In this document: positions 8,273 through 16,611 of the stretch, piece by piece
Numbering within the stretch: the first letter of the stretch is position 1
How the letters are laid out: every line of letters begins with the position of its first letter
NCBI GenBank assembly: GCA_032250905.1
Contig: JAVVEQ010000005.1
Coordinates: 62,001 to 126,000, forward strand
DNA from: Desulfotignum sp032250905
Lineage (GTDB): Bacteria > Desulfobacterota > Desulfobacteria > Desulfobacterales > Desulfobacteraceae
Length of the DNA stretch: 64,000 bases
Reading direction: 5' to 3'
Translations under genes and position numbers: made by a program
The notes under the pieces: generated by a model
What the model was told of the DNA's origin: nothing
The model's input: the letters and a program-made list of their open reading frames with translations, nothing else
The model's database searches: none

Positions 8273-9778
8273 ATGATTGATGTGGGGATAATACTTTCCG
8301 GGTTTGCGGATGCATTAACTCTGTACAATCTGGGTTTTGTGTTTTTCGGGGTTGTTCTCGGCCAGCTGGTGGGGGCGATACCCGGGATCGGGCCGGTAAC
8401 CGCCATGGCCATAGCGATTCCGTTCACCTTTACACTGGACACCCTACCAGCCATTGCTTTTCTGGTCGGGATCAATAAAGGTGGCCTTATCGGTGGTGCA
8501 GTGCCTGCCATATTGATCAATACACCCGGGACACCTGATGCGGCAGCCACAACCCTGGACGGCTATCCCATGACCCTGAAGGGAAAACCCGAAAAAGCCT
8601 TGAAAATGGCACTGTATTCATCAATCACCGGAGACGCGTTCAGTGATGTGGTGTTGATTACCGTGGCCCCTATAATCGCCGTCTTTGCACTGAAAATGGG
8701 GCCTATTGAAATTCTGGCTTTGATGATTTTTGCGTTTTCCATTATTGCAGCGCTTGTGGGTGATTCTCTGCCAAAAGGTATTGCCGCTGCTGCCCTGGGA
8801 TTGTTTTTTGCCACTGTGGGTCTGGACCCGGAAAAAAGCACCCCCAGGTTCATTTTCGGTCACTTTGAGCTTTACGAAGGGCTGCCCCTTGTGTCGGTAG
8901 CACTGGGGATGCTGGCCATGGCCGAAATCTTACGCCGGCTGTCAATGATACACGGCAACAGCGGTGCTGCCGTAAAAATATCCAAAAATCAGAAAAAAGC
9001 AGACCGCCGGATCAGCTGGGTCGAATACTGGGCCTGTCGGTATACCATGCTTCGGGGGGCGTTGATGGGCACGGTGTTCGGCGCGATTCCCGGACTTGAC
9101 TCCTCTGCTGCCGCTTTTATGAATTATGCCACAGTCAAGCAGACATCCAAAGACCCGGATAGCTTTGGCAAAGGAAATATTCATGGCGTTGCTGCCACCG
9201 AATCAGCCAACAGCAGTGTCTCCGGAGCCAACTATATCCCGATGCTTACACTGGGGATACCGGGAAATATTGCAGCCGCACTGATTATTACCGCCCTGAT
9301 GATCCACGGCATTCAACCGGGACCACTGCTTTTCCAGGAACAGGGACAACTGATTTACAGTCTTTTCGGTGCGTTTTTAATGGCCAACGTGGTGAATCTT
9401 TTTACCGGACTCCTGGGACTGCGCCTGTGGGCAAAATTGATTGCCGCACCGGAATCGTTTGTTTTTTCAACAGCCCTGCTTTTGTGTATTGTTGGTGTTT
9501 ATATCTCTACCGGCGGGCTGTTCGGGGTGTGGGTCATGTTCTTTTTTGCCGCACTTGGATATTTTATGCAGGCGTTCGGGTATTCTGTTATTGTATTTAT
9601 TATCGCATTTTTTCTCGGAGAAAGATTTGAACTGTCCTTATCGCAAACATTGAACCTGATTGATGGTAATTTCTGGATATTGCTGACCCGGCCAGTTGCG
9701 GTGATCCTGTTTGTAATGGCCATTGTGACGGCCTACTGGTTCGGGATTCGGCCGATTAGGAAAAAAAGAGGTCAGTGA
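8273..9778 (+). CDS. tctA: Tripartite tricarboxylate transporter, large permease subunit (TctA)
   Basis: The 501-residue permease of the TTT system, with about a dozen membrane segments. Two family signatures are plain: GAIPGIGPVTAMAIAIPF followed by INKGGLIGGAVPAILINTPGTPDAAATTLDGYPM near the N-terminus, and the internal repeat FGAIPGLDSSAAAFMNYATVK with GVAATESANSSVSGANYIPMLTLGIPG and MIHGIQPGPLLF in the middle. Uptake is secondary, driven by an ion gradient. It closes the cluster that begins with the flavoprotein gene, and shared direction with short spacing suggests one transcript. The next gene is convergent. Confidence 0.95.
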   Translation: MIDVGIILSGFADALTLYNLGFVFFGVVLGQLVGAIPGIGPVTAMAIAIPFTFTLDTLPAIAFLVGINKGGLIGGAVPAILINTPGTPDAAATTLDGYPMTLKGKPEKALKMALYSSITGDAFSDVVLITVAPIIAVFALKMGPIEILALMIFAFSIIAALVGDSLPKGIAAAALGLFFATVGLDPEKSTPRFIFGHFELYEGLPLVSVALGMLAMAEILRRLSMIHGNSGAAVKISKNQKKADRRISWVEYWACRYTMLRGALMGTVFGAIPGLDSSAAAFMNYATVKQTSKDPDSFGKGNIHGVAATESANSSVSGANYIPMLTLGIPGNIAAALIITALMIHGIQPGPLLFQEQGQLIYSLFGAFLMANVVNLFTGLLGLRLWAKLIAAPESFVFSTALLLCIVGVYISTGGLFGVWVMFFFAALGYFMQAFGYSVIVFIIAFFLGERFELSLSQTLNLIDGNFWILLTRPVAVILFVMAIVTAYWFGIRPIRKKRGQ

Positions 9779-9837
9779 TATTTTCTTTTTTCAGCTTGTA
9801 TGCTGCCTGCCGCAAAACAGTAAAGCCGGTCAAACAT

Positions 9838-11925
9838 TCACAGGTCCTGCCGGGCTTCTGATATGTTGCAGGGGATGCCCCTGAAACAGGCAGACCCGAT
9901 TTCCGGGCTGAACGGTCCGTCATCAGAAGTCAGCATGTTGATATTGGCTTTCTGCCAGTTCTGAGGACACATGTCTGCTTCAGGAAACCACCAGCCAAAA
10001 TCGGCCAGCAGGACATCCGGCCTGATATCTGTTGTCAGAATTGCCGTCTGGGTTATTTTCCCCTGGGCGGTACTGATGTCCATAAGATCGCCATCGCTGA
10101 TATTGAACTGACGTGCGGTGTGCGGATGCAGCCGGGCGCCGGGTACAGGGTGACCGGACCGCAGTCTTTTGAGCTGGCGGTAGTCTGAATGCCTGAAAAA
10201 CATGGATTTACTGCAGGTTAACAACAGGGGGAATCGGCTGGAGCGCCTGAAGGGGGGAATGTATTCCGGCAGAGGCGGCAGGCCGGCATTCAGCAACTGC
10301 TGTGAATACAATTCCACTTTTCCGGATGGTGTTGAAAATCCATGAGCACGGTATTTCAGGAACTCTTTGCGGCCTTTAAGTGTCTGAACCTTTTTGAGTG
10401 CCTCAAATGTCAGACCGGCCGGTTCCAGAACTATATTTAGAAAATCATGGATGTTTTTATAAAACAGGTGCCCCAGCCCCATCTGGATTGCCAGGCGGGT
10501 GGTGATCTCAAAGTCAGATAAGGCACCGTCCATATGAATCGTTTTTTGTTGAAGCCCGGCATATGAATAGTAGGGCGGTACAATGATGCTATCATATTCC
10601 AGAAAAGTGGCAGGGGGAAGGATGATATCGGCAAAGGATGCTGTTGGTGTCATGAACCGGTCAGATACGGCCAGAAAATTTACTTTTTCCAGTGCATGGG
10701 CCGTATTTTTTGAATTGCTGAAGGTCAAAACAGGATTGGATCCACAGATATAGAGCGTGTCAATGGGATATGGCCTTCCGGTATTGATGGCAGTAACAAT
10801 ATCCGCCGGGAGCACCCGGTTGAATGCAGGCAGATGGTTTCGGAATGCACTGACACTGCGGTTTTTTATTTCCGGAGGGACCATGTCTGACAAGGTCAGC
10901 CGGGAACTGCTGCTGTGGGGTATTGGATACAAAGGGGCAAGATCAGATCCTGGTTTATCCAGGTTGCCGGTCAGTGCCCGTAAAATGGATATGGCCCTGG
11001 CAGTGGCAACGCTGTTGGGACCGTGTTCTATGGCATTGCCCCATTGTATGACAGCTTTGGGCGCGGTTGCGTATGTCCTTGCTGTGGTGAGTATGGCTGT
11101 TTCAGAAAGGCCAGTCTCTGCTGCTACGGTGGTAATGGGATAGTTGGCAGCGTGGTACTTCAGCTTGTCAAATCCAATGCACCACTGGTCTACAAAGGCC
11201 TTATCATATAAAGTATCTGAGATGATGATATGGATGAGTCCCATGGCCAGCATCAGGTCTGTACCGGGCCGTATGGGCAGGTGAAGCCATCCTTTTTTGG
11301 CTGCAAGGGTTTTGAAAGGATCGATTACGATACACCGGCTGCCGTTTTTGATGGCATTTAGCAGCCATTTATGTTCCGTGTGACGGGTTTTGGACAGGTT
11401 TGCTCCCCATACCAGTATACAGTCAGGCTGCCCTTCATAATCCGGCACAGGGAAAAAACCATGGGTGAGCTGTCCGGCGAACATTCGTGGCAAAAAACAT
11501 ACATACCCGGAGGTGGCCAGGTTGGGTGTCTGAAGTGCATTGGCCAGCCGCTCGGTATAGACATCGATAAGTCCCTTGGCAGTTCCCAGAATGACAGCCA
11601 CGGCCTGGGATCCCTGTTTTTTCCTGCATCGGTTCAGATGAAAGGCCGTGTATTCAATGGCCTCGTCCCAGGAAATCCGGTGCCATTTGCCCTGGCCTCT
11701 GGCCCCAGCCCTTTTTAAGGGATATATCAGCCGCTGGGGATGATAGACCAGGTCTACGGCAGTTTTTGCTTTGGGGCAAAGACTTCCCTTGTTCACAGGA
11801 CTTTGGGGATCTCCCGTAATGGTGGTAATCCGGTTGTTTTTAACATGGACCAGGATGCCGCAGCATGAAAAACACATGCCGCATGTGCTCCGAATGATGG
11901 TATCTGCAGGTTGTTTCATATTCAT
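9838..11925 (-). CDS. Acetylene-hydratase-like molybdopterin (Mo/W) oxidoreductase
   Basis: Member of the DMSO reductase superfamily, 695 residues, single subunit, no Tat signal, hence cytoplasmic. An N-terminal [4Fe-4S] site is formed by Cys15, Cys18, Cys22 and Cys50. The predicted metal-ligating cysteine is Cys143 in GYVCFLPR. Segments such as WHRISWDEAIEY, ILVWGANLSKTRH, LHLPIRPGTDLMLAMGLIHIII and YDKAFVDQWCIGFDKLK resemble my recollection of tungsten acetylene hydratase of Pelobacter. However, the aspartate that follows the second cluster cysteine and is essential there (Asp13) is Phe19 here, so acetylene hydration is unlikely. The C-terminal molydopterin-binding domain (ATPSGKVELYS and the region after position 590) is present. 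Reaction unknown. The gene is convergent with tctA and stands 41 bases after a glycosyltransferase gene in the same direction. Confidence 0.82.
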   Translation of the reverse strand: MNMKQPADTIIRSTCGMCFSCCGILVHVKNNRITTITGDPQSPVNKGSLCPKAKTAVDLVYHPQRLIYPLKRAGARGQGKWHRISWDEAIEYTAFHLNRCRKKQGSQAVAVILGTAKGLIDVYTERLANALQTPNLATSGYVCFLPRMFAGQLTHGFFPVPDYEGQPDCILVWGANLSKTRHTEHKWLLNAIKNGSRCIVIDPFKTLAAKKGWLHLPIRPGTDLMLAMGLIHIIISDTLYDKAFVDQWCIGFDKLKYHAANYPITTVAAETGLSETAILTTARTYATAPKAVIQWGNAIEHGPNSVATARAISILRALTGNLDKPGSDLAPLYPIPHSSSSRLTLSDMVPPEIKNRSVSAFRNHLPAFNRVLPADIVTAINTGRPYPIDTLYICGSNPVLTFSNSKNTAHALEKVNFLAVSDRFMTPTASFADIILPPATFLEYDSIIVPPYYSYAGLQQKTIHMDGALSDFEITTRLAIQMGLGHLFYKNIHDFLNIVLEPAGLTFEALKKVQTLKGRKEFLKYRAHGFSTPSGKVELYSQQLLNAGLPPLPEYIPPFRRSSRFPLLLTCSKSMFFRHSDYRQLKRLRSGHPVPGARLHPHTARQFNISDGDLMDISTAQGKITQTAILTTDIRPDVLLADFGWWFPEADMCPQNWQKANINMLTSDDGPFSPEIGSACFRGIPCNISEARQDL

Positions 11926-11966
11926 TCGTTATTGGTATCTTTTTTATAAAAAATTCAGTTGAAAGC

Positions 11967-13193
11967 TCATGAAAAAATACTGGCTTTTTTATACACCTGA
12001 TCAATTTTTGAAAAAATTTTTTCCCAGGTATAGGGAAAGCTTTTGGTGCAGGCATAGTCCCAGTCCGGCTCGGCAAGGGTCTGGACATCATGGATGGTTT
12101 GTTCCAGAACTGCCGCCAGGCGGTCTTCCAGCTCCGGCATGTCCGCTTTGAACGGGGTGTCGATGGTTTCAAGGGGAGGCAGTTCCAGCAACCGGACCAT
12201 GGGGTTGTCATCGCCTGCCAGCAGCTCCATTACCCCGGGCAGGGCCGTGGTGACCAGCCGGCATCCGCAGGCCAGTGCCTCCATCAGTACCAGGGGCAGC
12301 CCTTCATAAAACGAGGGCAGCACAAACACATGGGCGTTTCGCAAAAGTCTGCCCAGATCCTCATGGCTCAACGGCCCGTGATAGATCACTTTTTCTTTTA
12401 ACATGCCGGCCAGTGACAGGCACCGGGCCTTTTCCCGGTCACTGCTGTTACCCGCCAGGTGCAACCGGAAGGGCAGATGCCGGATTTTCGCGAGACTGTT
12501 GAGCAGCCAGGGAACGCCCTTGGCCGCACTGAGTTTGCCTGCATAGACCAGATCCACCACCCCGTCGAAGGCTTTGGGGGCATGAAAGAAACAGGCATCA
12601 TTATATCCGCCGCTCACCACATGAATGGATTGGGGATCCGTGCCGATGGCGCGGACAATCTCCTGTTTCTGGCTCTGACTCAAGGCGATGACATGGTCGA
12701 GTTGACTCAGGTCTGTCGTGATCCGGCCGCTGATTTCCGGACACAGCACATGCTGGCGCAGGCAGGTGCCGTGACAGGAGGTGACCATGGGAATGCCGGT
12801 GCTGAGGCGCCGGGCAATGGCGGACACGATCCAGAGATGATGGGTATGAATGATATCGGGCTTAAACCGGTTGATGGCCTGCCGGATCTTTGTTTCAAAC
12901 GCCTGGTGATAGGCGGTCAGTTCATGCCGGCGCAAGGTGGCAAACACCCGGCTTTCATAAGGCATGACATCGCTCATGCCGGGAATGGGGAAATCCAGGT
13001 CTTTGCCGTCAAAACGGACAAATGCGCAATGATCAGCTGCCATGAGCCCCGGGGGCAGTGTAAAGTCCCCCTGGACCCCGGCCACCAGGAAATTGTCATA
13101 CCCTTTGTTGCGGCTGTGGGCGATGATTTGCTGGATAAATTTGCCGCTGCCGGTAAAATCCGGGGCCTGGCTGATGACGTGAAGGATTTTCAT
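11967..13193 (-). CDS. Glycosyltransferase family 4 protein
   Basis: GT-B fold sugar transferase of 408 residues. The N-terminal acceptor domain begins MKILHVISQAPDFTGSGKFI, and IIHTHHLW is the conserved loop. The donor-nucleotide domain contains LVYAGKLSAAKGVPWLLNSL and the E-x7-E signature region FVLPSFYEGLPLVLMEALACG, followed by VVTTALPG-type ending LVTTALPGVMEL. It would transfer a sugar from a nucleotide donor to a glycan, lipid or small molecule at the cytoplasmic face. The adjacent Cys-rich protein gene ends one base before the start. No polysaccharide cluster surrounds it, so the product is unknown. Confidence 0.88.
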   Translation of the reverse strand: MKILHVISQAPDFTGSGKFIQQIIAHSRNKGYDNFLVAGVQGDFTLPPGLMAADHCAFVRFDGKDLDFPIPGMSDVMPYESRVFATLRRHELTAYHQAFETKIRQAINRFKPDIIHTHHLWIVSAIARRLSTGIPMVTSCHGTCLRQHVLCPEISGRITTDLSQLDHVIALSQSQKQEIVRAIGTDPQSIHVVSGGYNDACFFHAPKAFDGVVDLVYAGKLSAAKGVPWLLNSLAKIRHLPFRLHLAGNSSDREKARCLSLAGMLKEKVIYHGPLSHEDLGRLLRNAHVFVLPSFYEGLPLVLMEALACGCRLVTTALPGVMELLAGDDNPMVRLLELPPLETIDTPFKADMPELEDRLAAVLEQTIHDVQTLAEPDWDYACTKSFPYTWEKIFSKIDQVYKKASIFS

Positions 13194-13194
13194 C

Positions 13195-13683
13195 TCAATC
13201 CAGACTCAGGCCCGCCTTGCACCGGTTGCACCGCACCACCCCCCTGAAGACCTTGTGGCCGCATTCCGGGCAGAAATACCGGTCCTCTTCATCCTGCATC
13301 CACTGCTGTGTACCGATTTCCCGTCTCAGCGGCGTACAGCGAAGGATGACCTTTTTCCCTACGATCATGGGAAATTCATCGATGAAACGGCAGGGAAACT
13401 CATCGCATTCATGACATCCGGCAATGCCCTTTGCCATGGTGCACTCCCGGATATCACACTGCTGACAGTGCATGAACCGGTTGTCGGACAGGCAGCCCTC
13501 GCAATGGATGTCCTGCGTGGTGAGGGTGTCACAGTTGGGCAGAATACCTTTACCGGGCACATCTCCCTTGTAGAGGGCCACCAGTCGTTTTTTGAACTTT
13601 TCGTTGTTGTCTCTGTGGGCGATGAGAATGGCACATACGCCGCAGTAAAGCCCGCAGGGGGATGCATATTCCGGCCGTGTCAT
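13195..13683 (-). CDS. Cysteine-rich DUF3795-type protein with C-terminal zinc ribbon
   Basis: A 162-residue cytoplasmic protein with many cysteines. The N-terminus ASPCGLYCGVCAI and the middle (HCEGCLSDNRFMHCQQCDIRECTMAKGIAGCHECDEFPC) match the DUF3795 pattern, which may hold a metal or iron-sulfur site. The last 35 residues form a zinc ribbon (FCPECGHKVF, then VVRCNRCKAG). The start at 13683 is chosen because GGGAGG lies seven bases upstream; an upstream ATG at 13770 lacks such a site and would add 29 unlikely residues. It ends directly before the glycosyltransferase start. Function unknown. Confidence 0.78.
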   Translation of the reverse strand: MTRPEYASPCGLYCGVCAILIAHRDNNEKFKKRLVALYKGDVPGKGILPNCDTLTTQDIHCEGCLSDNRFMHCQQCDIRECTMAKGIAGCHECDEFPCRFIDEFPMIVGKKVILRCTPLRREIGTQQWMQDEEDRYFCPECGHKVFRGVVRCNRCKAGLSLD

Positions 13684-13798
13684 GGCTGACCTCCCTGGAA
13701 AAGGATTGTATGACATACACCTGCTTTCAATGTAGTCGGGCAACCCCTTTAAGTCAACACTTATCCCCACAATATCTCAGTCCGGAGACAGTGACACG

Positions 13799-14926
13799 CT
13801 AAAACAGTGAACGGTACCGGCCATATCCTTCTGCCTGAAGACGGTCTTCGGGGATGAAACGGAGCGCTGCGGAGTTGATGCAGTACCTTCGGCCCGTGGG
13901 GGCGGGCCCATCATCAAACACGTGACCCAGATGCGAATTTCCATACCGGCTTCTGACCTCGGTACGGGTCATGAACAGGGACCGGTCTGTTTTTTCTATG
14001 ACATGATCCGGTTCAAGGGGCCGGGTAAAACTGGGCCAGCCCGTGCCGGACTCAAATTTGTCCGTTGAGGAGAACAAGGGTTCTCCGGACACAATGTCTA
14101 CGTAAATGCCCGGAGCCTTGTTGTCCCAGTATTCGTTGTTAAACGGGGGTTCGGTGCCGTCTTCCTGTGTCACCTTGTACTGGATCGGGCTGAGCATCTG
14201 TCTGATGGTGGTGTCATCGGGTTTTGACCAGCTTGCTGCTTCAGGAGGATGGGCGGGGTTTTCCTGGGCATGCGCAGATACAGGATGTTTCTCAATGGGC
14301 CGGTTTTTCCATGTCCGATCCAGAAACTGATCCCGACCTGATCCCAGCCGGTAATACTTGTACTGAATTTTATTCTTCTTGAAATAATCCTGGTGGTAGT
14401 CTTCTGCCGGAAAAAAATTTTCGAAGCGGGTGACCGGCGTGACAACGGGTTTGTCAAAAATTCTGGCATCATTCAATGCGTTTCTGGATGCCAGTGCCTG
14501 CTTTTTCTGATTTTCACTGTGATAAAAAACTTCCGGGCGGTACTGAGATCCCCGGTCCACAAACTGTCCGTTGGCATCCGTGGGATCGATGTGGCGCCAG
14601 AAAATGGTCAACAGGGTGTCGTAGGAGACCTCGTTTGGATCAAAATAAACCTGGACCGCTTCGGCATGGCCGGTGGCGCCGGAAGAAACCGATCCATAGT
14701 CCGGGTTCGTGTCATGCCCGCCGGTATATCCGGAGATCACTTTTTTCACCCCTTTGACGGATTCAAAATCCGCTTCAATGCACCAGAAGCAGCCGCCTGC
14801 AAAAGTGGCGATTTCCAGTCTGTTTTTGGTGTCGTTTGAAGATCCGGCGGTGGCTGCAAAAGTAAAAACACCCACAAGCAGGACCATGGTGATAAGCATC
14901 ATTAAAATAAAAATATCTGGTTTCAT
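13799..14926 (-). CDS. msrAB: Exported peptide methionine sulfoxide reductase, MsrA-MsrB fusion
   Basis: Bifunctional repair enzyme that reduces both epimers of methionine sulfoxide in proteins. A hydrophobic N-terminus (MKPDIFILMMLITMVLLVGVFTF) predicts export or anchoring facing the periplasm. MsrA occupies about residues 38-195, with the catalytic Cys in GGCFWCIEADFESVKGV and the HAEAVQV segment. MsrB covers about 220-372, with GWPSFTRPL and the catalytic Cys in RYCINSAALRF. The usual zinc-binding CxxC pairs of MsrB are not seen. The A-B order matches the PilB/MsrAB-type fusions, without the thioredoxin-like N-terminal domain. A candidate promoter lies at 14977-15004. In an anaerobe this implies oxidative or hypochlorite stress at oxic interfaces. 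Confidence 0.95.
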   Translation of the reverse strand: MKPDIFILMMLITMVLLVGVFTFAATAGSSNDTKNRLEIATFAGGCFWCIEADFESVKGVKKVISGYTGGHDTNPDYGSVSSGATGHAEAVQVYFDPNEVSYDTLLTIFWRHIDPTDANGQFVDRGSQYRPEVFYHSENQKKQALASRNALNDARIFDKPVVTPVTRFENFFPAEDYHQDYFKKNKIQYKYYRLGSGRDQFLDRTWKNRPIEKHPVSAHAQENPAHPPEAASWSKPDDTTIRQMLSPIQYKVTQEDGTEPPFNNEYWDNKAPGIYVDIVSGEPLFSSTDKFESGTGWPSFTRPLEPDHVIEKTDRSLFMTRTEVRSRYGNSHLGHVFDDGPAPTGRRYCINSAALRFIPEDRLQAEGYGRYRSLF

Positions 14927-14976
14927 GACCGTTTCCTTTCAAAATAGACACAGGATTCTAATTAGTATTAATACCT

Positions 14977-15004
14977 ATTATAATCATGCACAAAGAGAAA
15001 ACAA
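14977..15004 (-). promoter_or_regulatory. Possible promoter of msrAB
   Basis: On the minus strand TTGTTT (complement of 14999-15004), a 16-base spacer and TATAAT (complement of 14977-14982). The -10 is full consensus; the -35 matches at four of six positions. It lies about 50 bases before the msrAB start. Confidence 0.4.
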
Positions 15005-15097
15005 GTCGGGACCAGAACCTCAGGCCGTTTCATGGTGCAGTGAAAAAGCCGTTGAGCCCGACAGTGGAATGGAAAATTGTAAATTGCAAATAAATTC

Positions 15098-15126
15098 TTG
15101 ACATGTAGCTGTAATGTATCTAAATA
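15098..15126 (+). promoter_or_regulatory. Possible promoter of the bamQ-bamA cluster
   Basis: TTGACA (15098-15103, full consensus) with a 17-base spacer to TAAATA (15121-15126), a weak -10. The 7-base direct repeat GTATCTA (15116-15122 and 15127-15133, 11 bases apart) straddles the -10 region, a plausible activator or repressor site. Confidence 0.4.
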
Positions 15127-15134
15127 GTATCTAT

Positions 15135-15161
15135 GTAACAGCTGAATTCGTCAGCTGTTAC
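15135..15161. promoter_or_regulatory. Perfect 11-base inverted repeat upstream of the bam cluster
   Basis: GTAACAGCTGA (15135-15145), spacer ATTCG, TCAGCTGTTAC (15151-15161). The arms match completely. It lies just downstream of the predicted promoter and 30 bases before the first small gene. No T-run follows, so an operator or 5'-leader hairpin is more likely than a terminator. Confidence 0.55.
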
Positions 15162-15190
15162 CGGGATTGCAAACAGGAGTCGGTGGCATT

Positions 15191-15370
15191 ATGGCAAACG
15201 AAGATGAAAATCAGGAAGAGACGGAAACTGAATACAAAGAACGAAAGGTGAAATTCGAGATCTACGGCCGGGAGATGATTGAGAAAATAGTGAACTCAAG
15301 CGGCAACAGCGGGCGGGTCTACCTGCCCCCTGACTGGATCGGCACAAAAGTCAAAGTGATTAAATGCTAG
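15191..15370 (+). CDS. Small DUF2080/AbrB-like protein
   Basis: A 59-residue protein with an acidic N-terminus (about 18 residues rich in Glu) and a C-terminal half, VNSSGNSGRVYLPPDWIGTKVKVIKC. That part matches my recollection of the DUF2080 'transposon-encoded' family and resembles the swapped-hairpin fold of AbrB/SpoVT DNA-binding proteins. AGGAG lies eleven bases before the ATG. No transposase or inverted-repeat ends are seen nearby. It precedes bamQ by 90 bases in the same direction, downstream of a promoter and a perfect dyad. A regulatory role for the bam genes is conceivable but unproven. Confidence 0.65.
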   Translation: MANEDENQEETETEYKERKVKFEIYGREMIEKIVNSSGNSGRVYLPPDWIGTKVKVIKC

Positions 15371-15460
15371 CAGTGATCCACCCGTTCAACCGAAAAGGTT
15401 TCTGAACTGTTTCCGGGTTTCATTCTGAAGGAGAATTCAACACATAGAAAGGAGAAAACA

Positions 15461-16573
15461 ATGGGAAATGTTCCTGAAACCATTCAGACATGGCAAATGA
15501 TTCAGCCGTTTAAAAAAGATCGGGAAACCGGGGAAGTGACTCCGGGTAAACTGGAAAAAAATCAGATCCCGGTGCCGGAACTGGCCCAGGGGGATGTTTT
15601 GGTGGAAGTGGCCGGGTGCGGCATCTGCCATACCGATCTGGGCTATTTCTACCAGGGCGTACCCACGGTGAACAAACCGCCGTTGACCCTGGGTCATGAA
15701 ATCTCCGGAACCGTCGTGGATGCTGCAGACGATGTCAAGGCGTGGATCGGCAGGGAAGTCATCATTCCGGCGGTCATGCCCTGCCGCAAATGTTATCTGT
15801 GCAAGACCGGCCGGGGCAACCGGTGTCTGGACCAGAAAATGCCGGGCAACTCCATGGGGATTTACGGCGGATTCTCATCCCATATTCCGGTACCGGCTAT
15901 TGATCTGTGTCCGGTCACCAACCGTGGGGATATTCCGCTGGAAAAACTGGCCGTGGTCGCGGATGCCGCCACCACTCCTTTCCAGGCCGCTAAAAGGGCC
16001 GATGTGGGCGTGGGCGATCATGCCATCGTCATCGGTGTGGGCGGTGTGGGTCAGTACATGGTCCAGATCCTGAAGGCCCTGGGGTGTGACACAGTTATCG
16101 CCGTGGATATCAACCAGGAAAGACTGGACACCATGCTTCAGAACGGTGCGGATTTCGCAGTGAATTCCATGGGCAAATCCCCAAAGGAAGTGTCTGCCGA
16201 AATCAAGGGGTATCGCAAGGAAAAAGGCCTGCCCGGGTATGGCTGGAAAATTTTTGAAGTCTCCGGTACCAAACCAGGTCAGGAACTCGGGCTGGCCCTG
16301 TTGAGTTTCACCGGCAAGATGATGGTGGTGGGATTCGGTCCCCACAAGGTGGAATATTCCATTTCCCGTCTGATGGCATTTGATGCGGAACTGATTGGTA
16401 CCTGGGGATGTCTGCCGGAATATTATCCTTCCGTTCTGAGCATGATCACCAGCGGAAAAATCAATTTTGAACCATTTGTTCAGACCCGTCCCATGAGCAC
16501 CATTGCCGAAAGTTTTGAAGAAGCCCACAAAAAGTCGCCTGATCAGCGTATCGTTCTGGTACCTGATTTTTAA
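15461..16573 (+). CDS. bamQ: 6-hydroxycyclohex-1-ene-1-carbonyl-CoA dehydrogenase
   Basis: Zinc-dependent medium-chain dehydrogenase of the anaerobic benzoyl-CoA pathway (Had in Thauera, BamQ in obligate anaerobes). It oxidises 6-hydroxycyclohex-1-ene-1-carbonyl-CoA to the 6-oxo compound with NAD. The catalytic zinc site is in GCGICHTDLGYFYQGVPTV and GHEISGTV, the structural zinc cysteines in CRKCYLCKTGRGNRC, and the NAD fold in VIGVGGVGQYMVQIL. The opening segment (TWQMIQPF) and the LGTWG-like LIGTWGCLPEYYPSVL tail are, as I recall them, features of this enzyme rather than of generic alcohol dehydrogenases. The AAAGGAG site is close to the ATG. Its product is the substrate of BamA encoded downstream, which strongly supports the call. 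Confidence 0.9.
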   Translation: MGNVPETIQTWQMIQPFKKDRETGEVTPGKLEKNQIPVPELAQGDVLVEVAGCGICHTDLGYFYQGVPTVNKPPLTLGHEISGTVVDAADDVKAWIGREVIIPAVMPCRKCYLCKTGRGNRCLDQKMPGNSMGIYGGFSSHIPVPAIDLCPVTNRGDIPLEKLAVVADAATTPFQAAKRADVGVGDHAIVIGVGGVGQYMVQILKALGCDTVIAVDINQERLDTMLQNGADFAVNSMGKSPKEVSAEIKGYRKEKGLPGYGWKIFEVSGTKPGQELGLALLSFTGKMMVVGFGPHKVEYSISRLMAFDAELIGTWGCLPEYYPSVLSMITSGKINFEPFVQTRPMSTIAESFEEAHKKSPDQRIVLVPDF

Positions 16574-16611
16574 TAGTTTAACGGAAAGATTAATAACACA
16601 AGGATGAATGT

